Assembly (NCBI RefSeq): GCF_021602585.1
Contig: NZ_BQIP01000003.1
Coordinates: 62,001 to 126,000 of the forward strand
DNA from: Pseudomonas faucium
GTDB lineage: Bacteria; Pseudomonadota; Gammaproteobacteria; Pseudomonadales; Pseudomonadaceae
Length of the DNA: 64,000 nt
Reading direction: 5' to 3'
Positions within the stretch are counted from its first letter, which is position 1. Every line of letters begins with the position of its first letter. The translations under genes and the position numbers were made by a program. This document shows, one piece after another, positions 45,455 to 54,506 of the stretch. Below the pieces are notes generated by a model. It was given only the letters and a program-made list of their open reading frames with translations. It was not told where the DNA came from and did not search any database.

Positions 45455-46789
45455 ATGCTCCAACTGCCCAAACCCTGCTACATCGGCCTCGCCCTCGGCG
45501 CCCTGGCCACCCCTGCCAGCGCCAGCGAACCCTTCGCCAGCGATTCCCCCTGGATGCTCGGTGACTGGGGCGGCACCCGCAGCGAGCTGCTGGAAAAAGG
45601 CTACGCATTCACCCTCGGCTACACCGGCGAAATGGGCAGCAACCTGCACGGCGGCTACGACCATGACCGCACCGCGCGCTACAGCGACCAGTTCACCTTT
45701 GGCAGCCACCTGGACCTGGAGAAGATCCTCGGCTGGCAAGCCACCGAACTGCAGCTGACGGTCACCGAACGCCACGGCGACAACATCAGCAACGACCGCA
45801 TCAACGACCCGCGTGTCGGCGGCTTCACCTCCGCCCAGGAGGTCTGGGGCCGGGGCGAAACCTGGCGGCTGACGCAGATGTGGATCAAGCAGAAGTACTT
45901 CGACGGCGCCCTGGACGTGAAATTCGGCCGCTTCGGCCAAGGCGAGGACTTCAACAGCTTCCCCTGCGACTTCCAGAACCTGGCCTTCTGCGGCTCGCAG
46001 GTGGGCAACTGGGCCGGCAGCATCTGGTACAACTGGCCGGTCAGCCAGTGGGCCCTGCGCGTGCGCTACAACCTCAGCGACGCCCTCTACGCCCAGGTCG
46101 GCGTGTTCGAGCAGAACCCCTCCAACCTCGAGTCAGGCAATGGCTTCAAGCTCAGCGGCAGCGGCACCCAAGGCGCCGTGATGCCGGTCGAACTGGTGTG
46201 GAGCCCGGCGGTCAATGGCCTGAAAGGGGAATATCGCGCCGGCTACTACTACAGTAATGCCAAGGCACAGAATGTTCTCAAGGACAGCAACGGCCAGCCG
46301 GCCGCCATCAGTGGCGCCGCCTACCGCAGCAGTTCGAGCAAGCACGGCCTGTGGATCGGTGCCCAGCAGCAGATCACTGCGCAGGCATCCGACCAGTCGC
46401 GCGGCCTGAGCCTGTTCGCCAACGCCACGGTGCACGACAAGAAGACCAATGCCATCGACAACTATGTTCAGGCAGGACTGCTATTCAAGGGCCCCTTCGA
46501 CGCCCGCAGCCAGGACGACATCGGTTTCGCCCTGGCCCGCGTGCACGTCAATCCCGCCTACCGCAAGAACGCCCGCCTGGCCAACCAGGCCGCCGGGCTC
46601 GACGACTACGACAATCCCGGCTACCTGCCCGTGCAGGACACCGAGTACAGCGCCGAACTCTATTACGGCATTCACCTGGCCGACTGGCTCACCGTGCGCC
46701 CGAACCTGCAGTACATCCGCCATCCGGGCGGGGTGTCGCAGGTCGACGACGCGGTGATCGCCGGCCTGAAGATCCAGAGCACGTTCTGA
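45455..46789 (+). CDS. oprB: OprB-family carbohydrate-selective porin
   Basis: Outer membrane porin that admits glucose and related sugars. The 444-residue precursor has a signal peptide ending PASA-SE at residue 23-24. The OprB opening WMLGDWGGTRSELLEKGY lies at about 33-50, and GRFGQGEDFNSFPCDFQNL near 155-173 has the paired cysteines. The barrel ends with a C-terminal phenylalanine (KIQSTF). It precedes gcd by 28 bp, so glucose enters the periplasm and is oxidised by the next gene's product. In P. putida this pair is conserved (recalled as oprB-II next to gcd). Confidence 0.92.
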   Translation: MLQLPKPCYIGLALGALATPASASEPFASDSPWMLGDWGGTRSELLEKGYAFTLGYTGEMGSNLHGGYDHDRTARYSDQFTFGSHLDLEKILGWQATELQLTVTERHGDNISNDRINDPRVGGFTSAQEVWGRGETWRLTQMWIKQKYFDGALDVKFGRFGQGEDFNSFPCDFQNLAFCGSQVGNWAGSIWYNWPVSQWALRVRYNLSDALYAQVGVFEQNPSNLESGNGFKLSGSGTQGAVMPVELVWSPAVNGLKGEYRAGYYYSNAKAQNVLKDSNGQPAAISGAAYRSSSSKHGLWIGAQQQITAQASDQSRGLSLFANATVHDKKTNAIDNYVQAGLLFKGPFDARSQDDIGFALARVHVNPAYRKNARLANQAAGLDDYDNPGYLPVQDTEYSAELYYGIHLADWLTVRPNLQYIRHPGGVSQVDDAVIAGLKIQSTF

Positions 46790-46817
46790 CAACTTTCAAC
46801 CTAACGGAGAACATACG

Positions 46818-49229
46818 ATGAGCACTGACGGTGCCAAGAATGGAAGCCGCTGGCTACCGCGCCTCGTGGGCGTACTGCTGTTGCTGATGGGCCTGGCCCT
46901 GTTGGCCGGCGGGATCAAGCTGAGCCAGCTCGGCGGGTCGCTTTACTACGTGATTGCCGGTATCGGCTTTGCCCTCTCGGGCGCCCTGCTGCTGGCTCGC
47001 CGGCGCATCGCCCTGGGCCTGTATGGCCTGGTGCTGCTGGGCAGTACAGTGTGGGCCTTGCTCGAAGTGGGCCTGGACTGGTGGCAGCTGGTGCCGCGCC
47101 TTTCCCTGTGGTTCGCCATCGGCGTGGTGCTGCTGCTGCCGTGGGCACGCCGCCCGCTGATCGGCCCGGCGGCCAAGGCCAACACCGCGCTGCTCGGCGT
47201 TGCCGTGCTGGCCTCGGGCGCCTGTGCCCTGGGCAGCCAGTTCACCCACCCAGGTGAGGTGTTTGGCGAACTCGGCCGCGACAACAGCGAAATGGGCAGT
47301 GCCGCCCCGGCCATGCCCGACGGCGACTGGCAGGCCTATGGCCGCACCGAGCATGGCGACCGTTATTCGCCGCTGCGCCAGATCACCCCGCAGAACGCCT
47401 ATCGCCTGGAAGAAGCCTGGCGCATCCGCACCGGCGACCTGCCAACCGACAAGGACCCGGTCGAGCTGACCAACGAGAACACCCCGCTCAAGGCCAACGG
47501 CATGCTCTATGCCTGCACGCCGCACAGCAAGGTGCTGGCCCTGGACCCGGACACCGGTGCCGAGATCTGGCGCTTCGACCCGCAGATCAAGACCCCGGTC
47601 GGCACCTTCAAGGGCTTTGCCCACATGACCTGCCGCGGCGTCTCGTACTATGACGAAAATGCCTACGTCAGCCGTGACGGCAGCCCCGCGCCGAAAGTCT
47701 CCGACGCCGGCCAAGCCGTGGCCCAGGCCTGCCCGCGCCGCCTCTACCTGCCCACCGCCGACGCCCGCCTGATCGCCATCAATGCCGACAACGGCAAGGT
47801 CTGCGAAGGCTTCGCCAACCAGGGCGCGATCGACCTGACCACCGGCATCGGCCCGTTCACCGCCGGCGGCTACTACTCCACCTCGCCGGTGGCGATTACC
47901 CGCAGCCTGGTGATCATCGGCGGCCACGTCACCGACAACGAGTCGACCAACGAGCCGTCCGGCGTCATCCGCGCCTACGACGTGCACGACGGGCGCCTGG
48001 TGTGGAACTGGGACAGCAACAACCCCGACGACACCAAGCCCCTGGCCCCCGGCAAGCAGTACAGCCGCAACTCGGCCAACATGTGGTCGCTGGCCAGCGT
48101 CGATGAAGAACTGGGCATGGTCTACCTGCCCCTGGGCAACCAGACCCCTGACCAGTGGGGCGCCGACCGCACCCCGGGCGCCGAGAAGTACAGCGCCGGC
48201 GTGGTCGCCCTGGACCTGGCCACCGGCAAGGCCCGCTGGAACTACCAGTTCACCCACCACGACCTGTGGGACATGGACGTTGGCAGCCAGCCGACCCTGG
48301 TGCACCTGAAGACCAAGGACGACGTGAAGCCGGCGATCATCGTGCCGACCAAGCAGGGCAGCCTGTACGTGCTGGACCGCCGCGACGGCACCCCGATCGT
48401 GCCGATCCGCGAGATCCCGGTGCCGCAGGGCGCCGTCAAGGGTGACCACACCGCACCGACCCAGGCCCGCTCCGACCTCAACCTGCTCGGCCCCGAGCTG
48501 ACCGAACAGGCCATGTGGGGCGCCACGCCGTTCGACCAGATGCTGTGCCGCATCCAGTTCCGCGAACTGCGCTACGAAGGCCAGTACACCCCGCCGTCCG
48601 AACAGGGCAGCCTGGTGTACCCGGGCAACGTGGGCGTGTTCAACTGGGGCAGCGTGTCGGTCGACCCAGTGCGCCAGCTGCTGTTCACCTCGCCCAACTA
48701 CATGGCCTTCGTGTCGAAGATGGTGCCGCGTGAACAAGTGGCCGCCGGCAGCAAGCGCGAAAGCGAGACCAGCGGCGTGCAGCCCAACACCGGCGCACCC
48801 TATGCTGTGACCATGCACCCGTTCATGTCGCCGCTGGGCGTGCCGTGCCAGGCACCGGCCTGGGGCTACGTGGCCGCCATCGACCTGTTCACCAACAAGG
48901 TGGTGTGGAAGCGCAAGAACGGCACCACCCGTGACAGCACCCCGGTGCCGATCGGCCTGCCGGTGGGCGTGCCGAGCATGGGCGGCTCGATCGTCACCGC
49001 AGGTGGCGTGGGCTTCCTCAGCGGTACCCTGGACCAGTACCTGCGCGCCTACGACGTGAACAACGGCAAGGAGCTGTGGAAATCGCGCCTGCCAGCGGGT
49101 GGCCAGGCCACGCCGATGACCTACACCGGCAAGGACGGCAAGCAGTACGTGCTGATCGTCGCCGGCGGCCACGGCTCGCTGGGCACCAAGATGGGCGATT
49201 ACATCATCGCTTACAAATTGGCTGAGTAA
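46818..49229 (+). CDS. gcd: Membrane-bound PQQ-dependent glucose dehydrogenase
   Basis: Oxidises D-glucose to gluconolactone in the periplasm and passes electrons to ubiquinone; it starts the periplasmic route to gluconate. The 803-residue protein has five N-terminal membrane helices within the first 145 residues. An eight-bladed propeller follows, with WQAYGRTEHGDRYSPLRQI near 171-189 and FTAGGYYSTSPVAITR near 350-365. DLWDMDVGSQPTLVHL is near residue 479, and GGSIVTAGGVGFLSGTLD near 722-739. Length and architecture are standard for Gcd. It requires PQQ made elsewhere. ACGGAG precedes the ATG, and a REP pair follows. Confidence 0.96.
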   Translation: MSTDGAKNGSRWLPRLVGVLLLLMGLALLAGGIKLSQLGGSLYYVIAGIGFALSGALLLARRRIALGLYGLVLLGSTVWALLEVGLDWWQLVPRLSLWFAIGVVLLLPWARRPLIGPAAKANTALLGVAVLASGACALGSQFTHPGEVFGELGRDNSEMGSAAPAMPDGDWQAYGRTEHGDRYSPLRQITPQNAYRLEEAWRIRTGDLPTDKDPVELTNENTPLKANGMLYACTPHSKVLALDPDTGAEIWRFDPQIKTPVGTFKGFAHMTCRGVSYYDENAYVSRDGSPAPKVSDAGQAVAQACPRRLYLPTADARLIAINADNGKVCEGFANQGAIDLTTGIGPFTAGGYYSTSPVAITRSLVIIGGHVTDNESTNEPSGVIRAYDVHDGRLVWNWDSNNPDDTKPLAPGKQYSRNSANMWSLASVDEELGMVYLPLGNQTPDQWGADRTPGAEKYSAGVVALDLATGKARWNYQFTHHDLWDMDVGSQPTLVHLKTKDDVKPAIIVPTKQGSLYVLDRRDGTPIVPIREIPVPQGAVKGDHTAPTQARSDLNLLGPELTEQAMWGATPFDQMLCRIQFRELRYEGQYTPPSEQGSLVYPGNVGVFNWGSVSVDPVRQLLFTSPNYMAFVSKMVPREQVAAGSKRESETSGVQPNTGAPYAVTMHPFMSPLGVPCQAPAWGYVAAIDLFTNKVVWKRKNGTTRDSTPVPIGLPVGVPSMGGSIVTAGGVGFLSGTLDQYLRAYDVNNGKELWKSRLPAGGQATPMTYTGKDGKQYVLIVAGGHGSLGTKMGDYIIAYKLAE

Positions 49230-49237
49230 GCCACCGC

Positions 49238-49303
49238 CACATCGCCGGCAAGCCGGCTCCCACAGGGGCTCTACCTGTGGGAGCCGGCTTGCCGGCGATG
49301 TGG
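49238..49303. repeat. Inverted REP pair 5
   Basis: Nearly perfect facing arms (49238-49267 and 49274-49303) share CCACATCGCCGGC and the species core, with a loop of six bases. It directly follows gcd. Confidence 0.87.
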
Positions 49304-49353
49304 CCGGTACAGGCGCGAAGATGAAAGCGCTCCCCTGCTGCCTTCGTCTACCA

Positions 49354-49382
49354 TTGAAACCCTTCCCCCCGCGCCCCATCTA
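49354..49382 (+). promoter_or_regulatory. sigma32 heat-shock promoter of lon
   Basis: ATTGAAA overlaps 49353-49359, and CCCCATCTA begins at 49374, with 14 bases between TTGAAA and CCCCAT. This matches the sigma32 pattern CTTGAAA/CCCCATNTA closely. It places the start of transcription about 25 bases before the lon ATG. Confidence 0.7.
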
Positions 49383-49411
49383 AGCACCATAGTCATTCAC
49401 GCAGGTGCCCC

Positions 49412-51832
49412 ATGAGCGACCAGCAGGATTTCCCGGAACAACCCGACGAACACCGCGAAGCCGAACACCTCGATACCCAGGCCGAAGCCGGCCACGCCCT
49501 CGCCCTGCCCGGCCAGCAACTGCCGGACAAGGTCTACGTGATCCCGATCCACAACCGCCCGTTCTTCCCGGCCCAGGTGCTGCCGGTGATCGTCAACGAA
49601 GAACCGTGGGCCGAAACCCTCGACCTGGTGGCCAAGACCCCGCACCACTCGCTGGCGTTGTTCTTCATGGACACCCCACCTGAAGACCACCGCCACTTCG
49701 ACACCTCGGCGCTGCCGGAGTACGGCACCCTGGTCAAGGTGCATCACGCCAGCCGCGAGAACGGCAAGCTGCAGTTCGTTGCCCAGGGCCTGACCCGGGT
49801 ACGCATCCGCACCTGGCTCAAGCACCATCGCCCGCCGTACCTGGTCGAGGTCGAATACCCGCGCCAGCTGGCCGAGCCGACCGACGAGGTCAAGGCCTAT
49901 GGCATGGCCCTGATCAATGCGATCAAGGAACTGCTGCCGCTCAACCCGCTGTACAGCGAAGAGCTGAAGAACTACCTCAACCGCTTCAGCCCCAACGACC
50001 CGTCGCCGCTCACCGACTTCGCCGCGGCGCTGACCTCGGCCACCGGCAACCAGCTGCAGGAAGTGCTCGACTGTGTGCCCATGCTCAAGCGCATGGAAAA
50101 GGTCCTGCCGATGCTGCGCAAGGAAGTCGAGGTGGCGCGCCTGCAGAACGAGATTTCCGCCGAGGTCAACCGGCAGATCGGCGAGCACCAGCGCGAGTTC
50201 TTCCTCAAGGAGCAGCTCAAGGTCATCCAGCAGGAGCTGGGCCTGACCAAAGACGACCGCAGCGCCGACCTCGAACAGTTCGAGCAGCGCCTGCAAGGCA
50301 AGACCCTGCCCGAACAGGCCAAGAAGCGTATCGACGAAGAGATGGGCAAGCTGGCCATCCTGGAAACCGGCTCGCCCGAATACGCCGTTACCCGCAACTA
50401 CCTGGAATGGGCCACCGCCCTGCCCTGGGGCGTGTATGGCAAGGACAAGCTCGACCTCAAGCATGCGCGCAAGGTGCTCGACCAGCACCATGCCGGCCTT
50501 GACGACATCAAGGAACGCATCCTCGAATTCCTCGCCGTGGGCGCCTGGAAGGGCGAAATCAGCGGCTCCATCGTGCTCTTGGTCGGCCCGCCTGGGGTGG
50601 GCAAGACCAGCATCGGCAAGTCCATCGCCGAATCCCTTGGCCGGCCGTTCTACCGCTTCAGTGTCGGCGGCATGCGCGACGAGGCGGAGATCAAGGGCCA
50701 CCGCCGCACCTACATCGGCGCCCAGCCGGGCAAGCTGGTGCAGGCGTTGAAGGATGTCGAGGTGATGAACCCGGTGATCATGCTCGACGAAATCGACAAG
50801 ATGGGCCAGAGCTACCAGGGCGACCCCGCCTCGGCGCTGCTCGAAACCCTCGACCCCGAGCAGAACGTCGATTTCCTCGACCACTACCTGGACCTGCGCC
50901 TGGACCTGTCCAAGGTGCTGTTCGTGTGCACCGCCAACACCCTGGACTCGATCCCCGGGCCGCTGCTCGACCGCATGGAAGTCATCCGCCTCTCGGGCTA
51001 CATCACCGAAGAGAAGCTGGCCATCGCCAAGCGCCACTTGTGGCCCAAGCAACTGGACAAGGCCGGCGTCGCCAAGGCCAGCCTGAGCATCAGCGACAGC
51101 GCCCTGCGCATGGTGATCGAGGGCTATGCCCGCGAAGCCGGCGTGCGGCAGCTGGAAAAACAGCTGGGCAAGCTGGTGCGCAAGGCCGTGCTCAAGCTGC
51201 TGGAAGACCCGGATGCCAAGCTCAAGATCGGCACCAAGGACCTTGAAGCCGCACTGGGCATGCCGGTGTTTCGCAGCGAACAGGTGCTGGCCGGCAAGGG
51301 CGTCATCACGGGCCTGGCCTGGACCAGCATGGGCGGCGCCACGCTGCCGATCGAGGCGACCCGGATCCACACCCTCAACCGTGGCTTCAAGCTCACCGGC
51401 AAGCTGGGTGACGTGATGAAGGAGTCCGCTGAAATCGCCTACAGCTACGTCAGCTCCAACCTCAAGCAGTTCGGCGGGGATCCGGCCTTCTTCAATGAGG
51501 CCTTCATCCACCTGCACGTCCCCGAGGGCGCCACGCCCAAGGACGGCCCGAGTGCTGGCATCACCATGGCCAGCGCCCTGCTGTCGCTGGCCCGCGACCA
51601 GGCGCCGAAAAAAGGCGTGGCGATGACCGGCGAGCTGACGCTCACCGGCCAGGTGCTGCCGATTGGCGGCGTGCGCGAGAAGGTGATTGCGGCGCGGCGG
51701 CAGAAGATTTTCGAGCTGATTCTGCCCGAGCCCAACCGTGGCGACTTTGAAGAACTGCCGGAGTACCTGCGTGAAGGGCTGACGGTGCATTTCGCCAAAC
51801 GCTTTGCCGACGTGGCCAAAGTGCTGTTCTGA
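49412..51832 (+). CDS. lon: ATP-dependent protease Lon
   Basis: Cytoplasmic AAA+ serine protease for misfolded and regulatory proteins. The 806-residue protein has the N-terminal substrate domain, preceded by an acidic 40-residue leader. The ATPase shows GPPGVGKTSIGK near 391-402, MLDEIDKMG and the SVGGMRDEAEIKGHRRTY segment. The protease domain has catalytic S714 in DGPSAGIT and K757 in GGVREKV. The dyad and both ATPase motifs are intact, so it should be active. The ATG at 49412 lies after a strong sigma32-type promoter. P. putida has a second Lon elsewhere; this one resembles the copy next to gcd. Confidence 0.96.
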   Translation: MSDQQDFPEQPDEHREAEHLDTQAEAGHALALPGQQLPDKVYVIPIHNRPFFPAQVLPVIVNEEPWAETLDLVAKTPHHSLALFFMDTPPEDHRHFDTSALPEYGTLVKVHHASRENGKLQFVAQGLTRVRIRTWLKHHRPPYLVEVEYPRQLAEPTDEVKAYGMALINAIKELLPLNPLYSEELKNYLNRFSPNDPSPLTDFAAALTSATGNQLQEVLDCVPMLKRMEKVLPMLRKEVEVARLQNEISAEVNRQIGEHQREFFLKEQLKVIQQELGLTKDDRSADLEQFEQRLQGKTLPEQAKKRIDEEMGKLAILETGSPEYAVTRNYLEWATALPWGVYGKDKLDLKHARKVLDQHHAGLDDIKERILEFLAVGAWKGEISGSIVLLVGPPGVGKTSIGKSIAESLGRPFYRFSVGGMRDEAEIKGHRRTYIGAQPGKLVQALKDVEVMNPVIMLDEIDKMGQSYQGDPASALLETLDPEQNVDFLDHYLDLRLDLSKVLFVCTANTLDSIPGPLLDRMEVIRLSGYITEEKLAIAKRHLWPKQLDKAGVAKASLSISDSALRMVIEGYAREAGVRQLEKQLGKLVRKAVLKLLEDPDAKLKIGTKDLEAALGMPVFRSEQVLAGKGVITGLAWTSMGGATLPIEATRIHTLNRGFKLTGKLGDVMKESAEIAYSYVSSNLKQFGGDPAFFNEAFIHLHVPEGATPKDGPSAGITMASALLSLARDQAPKKGVAMTGELTLTGQVLPIGGVREKVIAARRQKIFELILPEPNRGDFEELPEYLREGLTVHFAKRFADVAKVLF

Positions 51833-51840
51833 GCAGCACT

Positions 51841-51915
51841 GGCCTGATCGCCGGCAAGCCGGCTCCCACGGGATTTCGCCAAACCTGTGGGAGCCGGCTT
51901 GCCGGCGATGAGGCC
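51841..51915. repeat. Inverted REP pair 6
   Basis: Facing 29-bp arms at 51841-51869 and 51887-51915 with a 17-base loop, starting 9 bp after lon. It separates lon from the inhibitor gene. Confidence 0.87.
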
Positions 51916-51983
51916 TCAAGCACCAGCACAAATTCTCATCGGCTTCGGTTATCCTCAGGCCCTCGCCAGCCTTCGGAGCCACC

Positions 51984-52376
51984 ATGACCGCCCCTCGTCT
52001 GCTCGTTCCCCTGAGCCTCGCCCTGCTCACCGCCTGCGCCCAGCAGCCCAAACAAGCTGTGGAGCTGGACGCCGAAAGCGAGTGCCCCAAGCGCCTGCAA
52101 GTTGGCCAGGCGCTGACCCTGACCCTCCCCAGCAACCCCACCACCGGCTACCGCTGGCTGGTGCAGAACCCCGCCTCGAACGTGCTGCGCAGCCTCGGCC
52201 CCGAGGTCTACAGCGCCCCCGAGGACGCCGGTATCGTTGGCAGCTCGGGTATTTCCAGCTGGCGCTTCGAAGCCCGCGCAGCCGGTGAGGGGCATCTGGT
52301 GTTGGTGTATCAGCAGCCGTGGGCGCCGGAAGTACGCCCTGTGCAAACGTTCGATTGTGCCATCAAGGTAAACTGA
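51984..52376 (+). CDS. Chagasin-type (I42) cysteine protease inhibitor lipoprotein
   Basis: Outer membrane lipoprotein with a chagasin fold, which in characterised members blocks papain-type cysteine proteases. The 130-residue precursor has a lipobox LLTAC with C18; the residue at +2 is Ala, so it should be sent to the outer membrane. The inhibitor loops are visible: SNPTTGYRW near 50-58 (the NPTTGY loop), a GSSGISSWRF loop near 89-98, and YQQPWAP near 109-115. The natural target is unknown. It is tail to tail with the toxin-like pair, with only 7 bp between the two stop codons. Confidence 0.85.
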   Translation: MTAPRLLVPLSLALLTACAQQPKQAVELDAESECPKRLQVGQALTLTLPSNPTTGYRWLVQNPASNVLRSLGPEVYSAPEDAGIVGSSGISSWRFEARAAGEGHLVLVYQQPWAPEVRPVQTFDCAIKVN

Positions 52377-52383
52377 AGGCCGT

Positions 52384-53304
52384 TCAGGCCGCTTCGAAAC
52401 GCCGGCGCAAGGCAAGCAAGTAATCACGTGCTTGCCTTAATGCAGACTCCAGCGCCTGCGTAGTGGAAGCATTCAATGCACGCTCATGAACTTGCCATGC
52501 ATCGCTGAACTTGCTGGCTTCCTCCACCCAGGGTGTACGTTTTTCTAGCAGTTCCTGGACACTGTAGAACTGGCCGGCGGTCTGCTGGGCCTTTTCCTGT
52601 TGCTCTTGAAGCTGCTTCAAGGTTCTTTCCTGGTCAGCCCGGGCAGCGCTGAGCCGCTTTCTGGCCGCTACGACATCGGCGAACGTTCGTCCTTCCTCCA
52701 GCAGGTCCAGGTGTTTGTTGAGTTTGTTCAAGGCCGCCTTGACCAGCTCTGGGCTTAGCGTTGGGTCTTTGAACGTCTTCAGCAGCGCGTCTATGTCGCT
52801 TTCATCCGGAATGGTGTTGCGCAAGGCCTTGCGTACCGAAGGTCGATCGAGCGTCTCCAGTAGAGCATCGACCTCTTCGAGTTTTGCCGCCTTGTCGGCG
52901 AGCAACTTTTCGACCTCTGTAATGTTCTTGCGCAGCGCCACGGCAGCGGCCTCATGCTCTTGTTGAAGTTCCTGAACATGCGGTGAGCGATACCGGCGCA
53001 CTCGCTCTATCGCTTCGATAATATCGCTGACCGCCGCACACACATCCTGTCGGGTGCGCAGCAGCTCTGGCTCATCCAATTGCGACAGCGTGTCTTTAAG
53101 ATCCAGGTTCAATTCGACCAAACTGGCCACTGCTTTTTCCCGAAGGGCGTCATTGCCGGCCTTGACCAGATTGATCAGGTCCAGCAAGCGCTCACGCACG
53201 GCCGGCAGCATGGCTGTAGAGTCGCTGTAGTAAAGATGATGCATCCGTGCCTCGACCTGCAGCATCACACCAACATCGGGCAGTTCATCTATTTTTATTT
53301 CCAT
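52384..53304 (-). CDS. Putative binary pore-forming toxin, XaxB/YaxB-like subunit
   Basis: Probably the second subunit of a XaxAB/YaxAB-type alpha-pore-forming cytotoxin. The 306-residue protein is almost wholly helical, with long heptad stretches (about residues 105-150 and 205-245). It has no signal peptide and no clear membrane segment, as is usual for this subunit before pore assembly. Gene order (A then B), sizes and helical layout match the family; my recognition rests on these features rather than an alignment. It starts 14 bp after the upstream subunit gene, and its ribosome site AAGGAG overlaps that gene's stop. GC content looks lower than the neighbours. An SMC-like or uncharacterised coiled-coil protein is the alternative. 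Confidence 0.6.
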   Translation of the reverse strand: MEIKIDELPDVGVMLQVEARMHHLYYSDSTAMLPAVRERLLDLINLVKAGNDALREKAVASLVELNLDLKDTLSQLDEPELLRTRQDVCAAVSDIIEAIERVRRYRSPHVQELQQEHEAAAVALRKNITEVEKLLADKAAKLEEVDALLETLDRPSVRKALRNTIPDESDIDALLKTFKDPTLSPELVKAALNKLNKHLDLLEEGRTFADVVAARKRLSAARADQERTLKQLQEQQEKAQQTAGQFYSVQELLEKRTPWVEEASKFSDAWQVHERALNASTTQALESALRQARDYLLALRRRFEAA

Positions 53305-53318
53305 GACAGCAGCGCTCC

Positions 53319-54506
53319 TTAAAGACCAACGGATTCATTGAACAGTTTAGAGATGTGACCGGTAATACCTACGATTTCCGTCCACGGAGAGATAACCCGC
53401 TGGAAGCCTCTGACAAAGCGCTTAAACTCCAATTGCGTCGACAGGCCTTCAACCTTCTTCAGCGAACTGTTCGCATAGGCTTCCAATAGTACCCAAACAT
53501 CTTCCAGGTTTTTGGCCGCCGTACTGACTTCGACCAACCTGAATTGCATATCTCGTAAAAGACTCTTGATGCTTTCGAATTGGTCCACTCCTCCCCCCAG
53601 CAACGCATTTTTACGCGCTGAAAGCTGCACATGTTTATCGATTAATTCATTTTTATCAGCCCGTACCGCTTCAGCTTTAGCACCATAGATCCCGCCCGTA
53701 ATGGCGAGCCCGATAGGCCCGAAAAGCAGGCCAAAGAATGCTGAGCCGACAAGCCCACTGTACTCTGAGAGTTTTTGCTCAATGGCTTCACTCAGTGAGG
53801 CCAGTTCCGTTTCTATTTCCAGCAATTTTTTTGCCGCATCGTGGCCGTCGAACCTGCCATACAAGCCTCTGGCCTCCGGCTCCAAGCTATCGGTAATCAT
53901 GTCGCCAAAGCGATCGATGAGTTTTCTGACGTGCCGGATACTCTCGAGCCTGTGGGCGATATCTTCGGCGATGTTCCGTAAGTAAGTATCCACACTGTCA
54001 TTGAATATTTTACTATCGCCTTCAGAAAGCTTGACAGCCTCGTGAACAGCTAAGTCTTCAGCGACTACTTTCCAGGAATCGCTTTTTTCAACAGCCTTTA
54101 AAAATTGCTCACCATCATCGATGAGGCCCTCCGCAAACACATGAAGTTCAGCGCCTATGTCTTTGCAGGCGTCTTCAACTTCACCCCAGAATCTTACGTG
54201 CGCACGCAGGTTATCAAAAAGATGGTTAACATCCGTTGCGTCAAGCCCAAGGATAGCCAGTGCCCCCTCGCCTACCACTTTTTCATGCCCTGGCAAACGA
54301 TTAACCTGCGTCGTGTAACGCTTGATCGTTGTCAGGTTTTCTTGGCTGAAGATAAAGGCTGGTGCTTCCCTCTTGAAGTTAAATATCTGGCTCGGAATCA
54401 ATATGGCCCGCTGCTCTTCCGTCAGCTGATCAAATGGCTTTTTCTCATCAGGCTTTGCGTCGCCACCTTGCGATAGAGGTAAATCTTCCACACTGCCGCT
54501 GCTCAT
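53319..54506 (-). CDS. Putative binary pore-forming toxin, XaxA/YaxA-like subunit
   Basis: Probably the membrane-binding subunit of a binary alpha-pore-forming toxin. The 395-residue protein is largely helical. It has a long coiled coil on both sides of one strongly hydrophobic hairpin at residues 251-275 (SAFFGLLFGPIGLAITGGI). This is the tip expected to enter the target membrane. There is no signal peptide. The ATG at 54506 has GGAGG seven bases upstream; the longer frame is not supported. The segments RLPGHEKVVGEGALAILGLD and FWGEVEDACKDIGAELHVFA are in the part I associate with XaxA-type proteins. It leads the two-gene operon and diverges from cmoA. The base composition is AT-richer than flanking genes, suggesting acquisition. 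Confidence 0.65.
   Translation of the reverse strand: MSSGSVEDLPLSQGGDAKPDEKKPFDQLTEEQRAILIPSQIFNFKREAPAFIFSQENLTTIKRYTTQVNRLPGHEKVVGEGALAILGLDATDVNHLFDNLRAHVRFWGEVEDACKDIGAELHVFAEGLIDDGEQFLKAVEKSDSWKVVAEDLAVHEAVKLSEGDSKIFNDSVDTYLRNIAEDIAHRLESIRHVRKLIDRFGDMITDSLEPEARGLYGRFDGHDAAKKLLEIETELASLSEAIEQKLSEYSGLVGSAFFGLLFGPIGLAITGGIYGAKAEAVRADKNELIDKHVQLSARKNALLGGGVDQFESIKSLLRDMQFRLVEVSTAAKNLEDVWVLLEAYANSSLKKVEGLSTQLEFKRFVRGFQRVISPWTEIVGITGHISKLFNESVGL

Noticed and set aside
46854-52144. Antisense frames of 841 and 915 codons opposite gcd and lon
   Set aside because: Same codon-bias artefact; the sense proteins are unmistakable.
52384-54506. The coiled-coil pair as an SMC-like, restriction or phage-defence system
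   Set aside because: No ATPase, nuclease or Walker motif is present, and the hydrophobic hairpin in the first protein fits a pore-forming toxin better.
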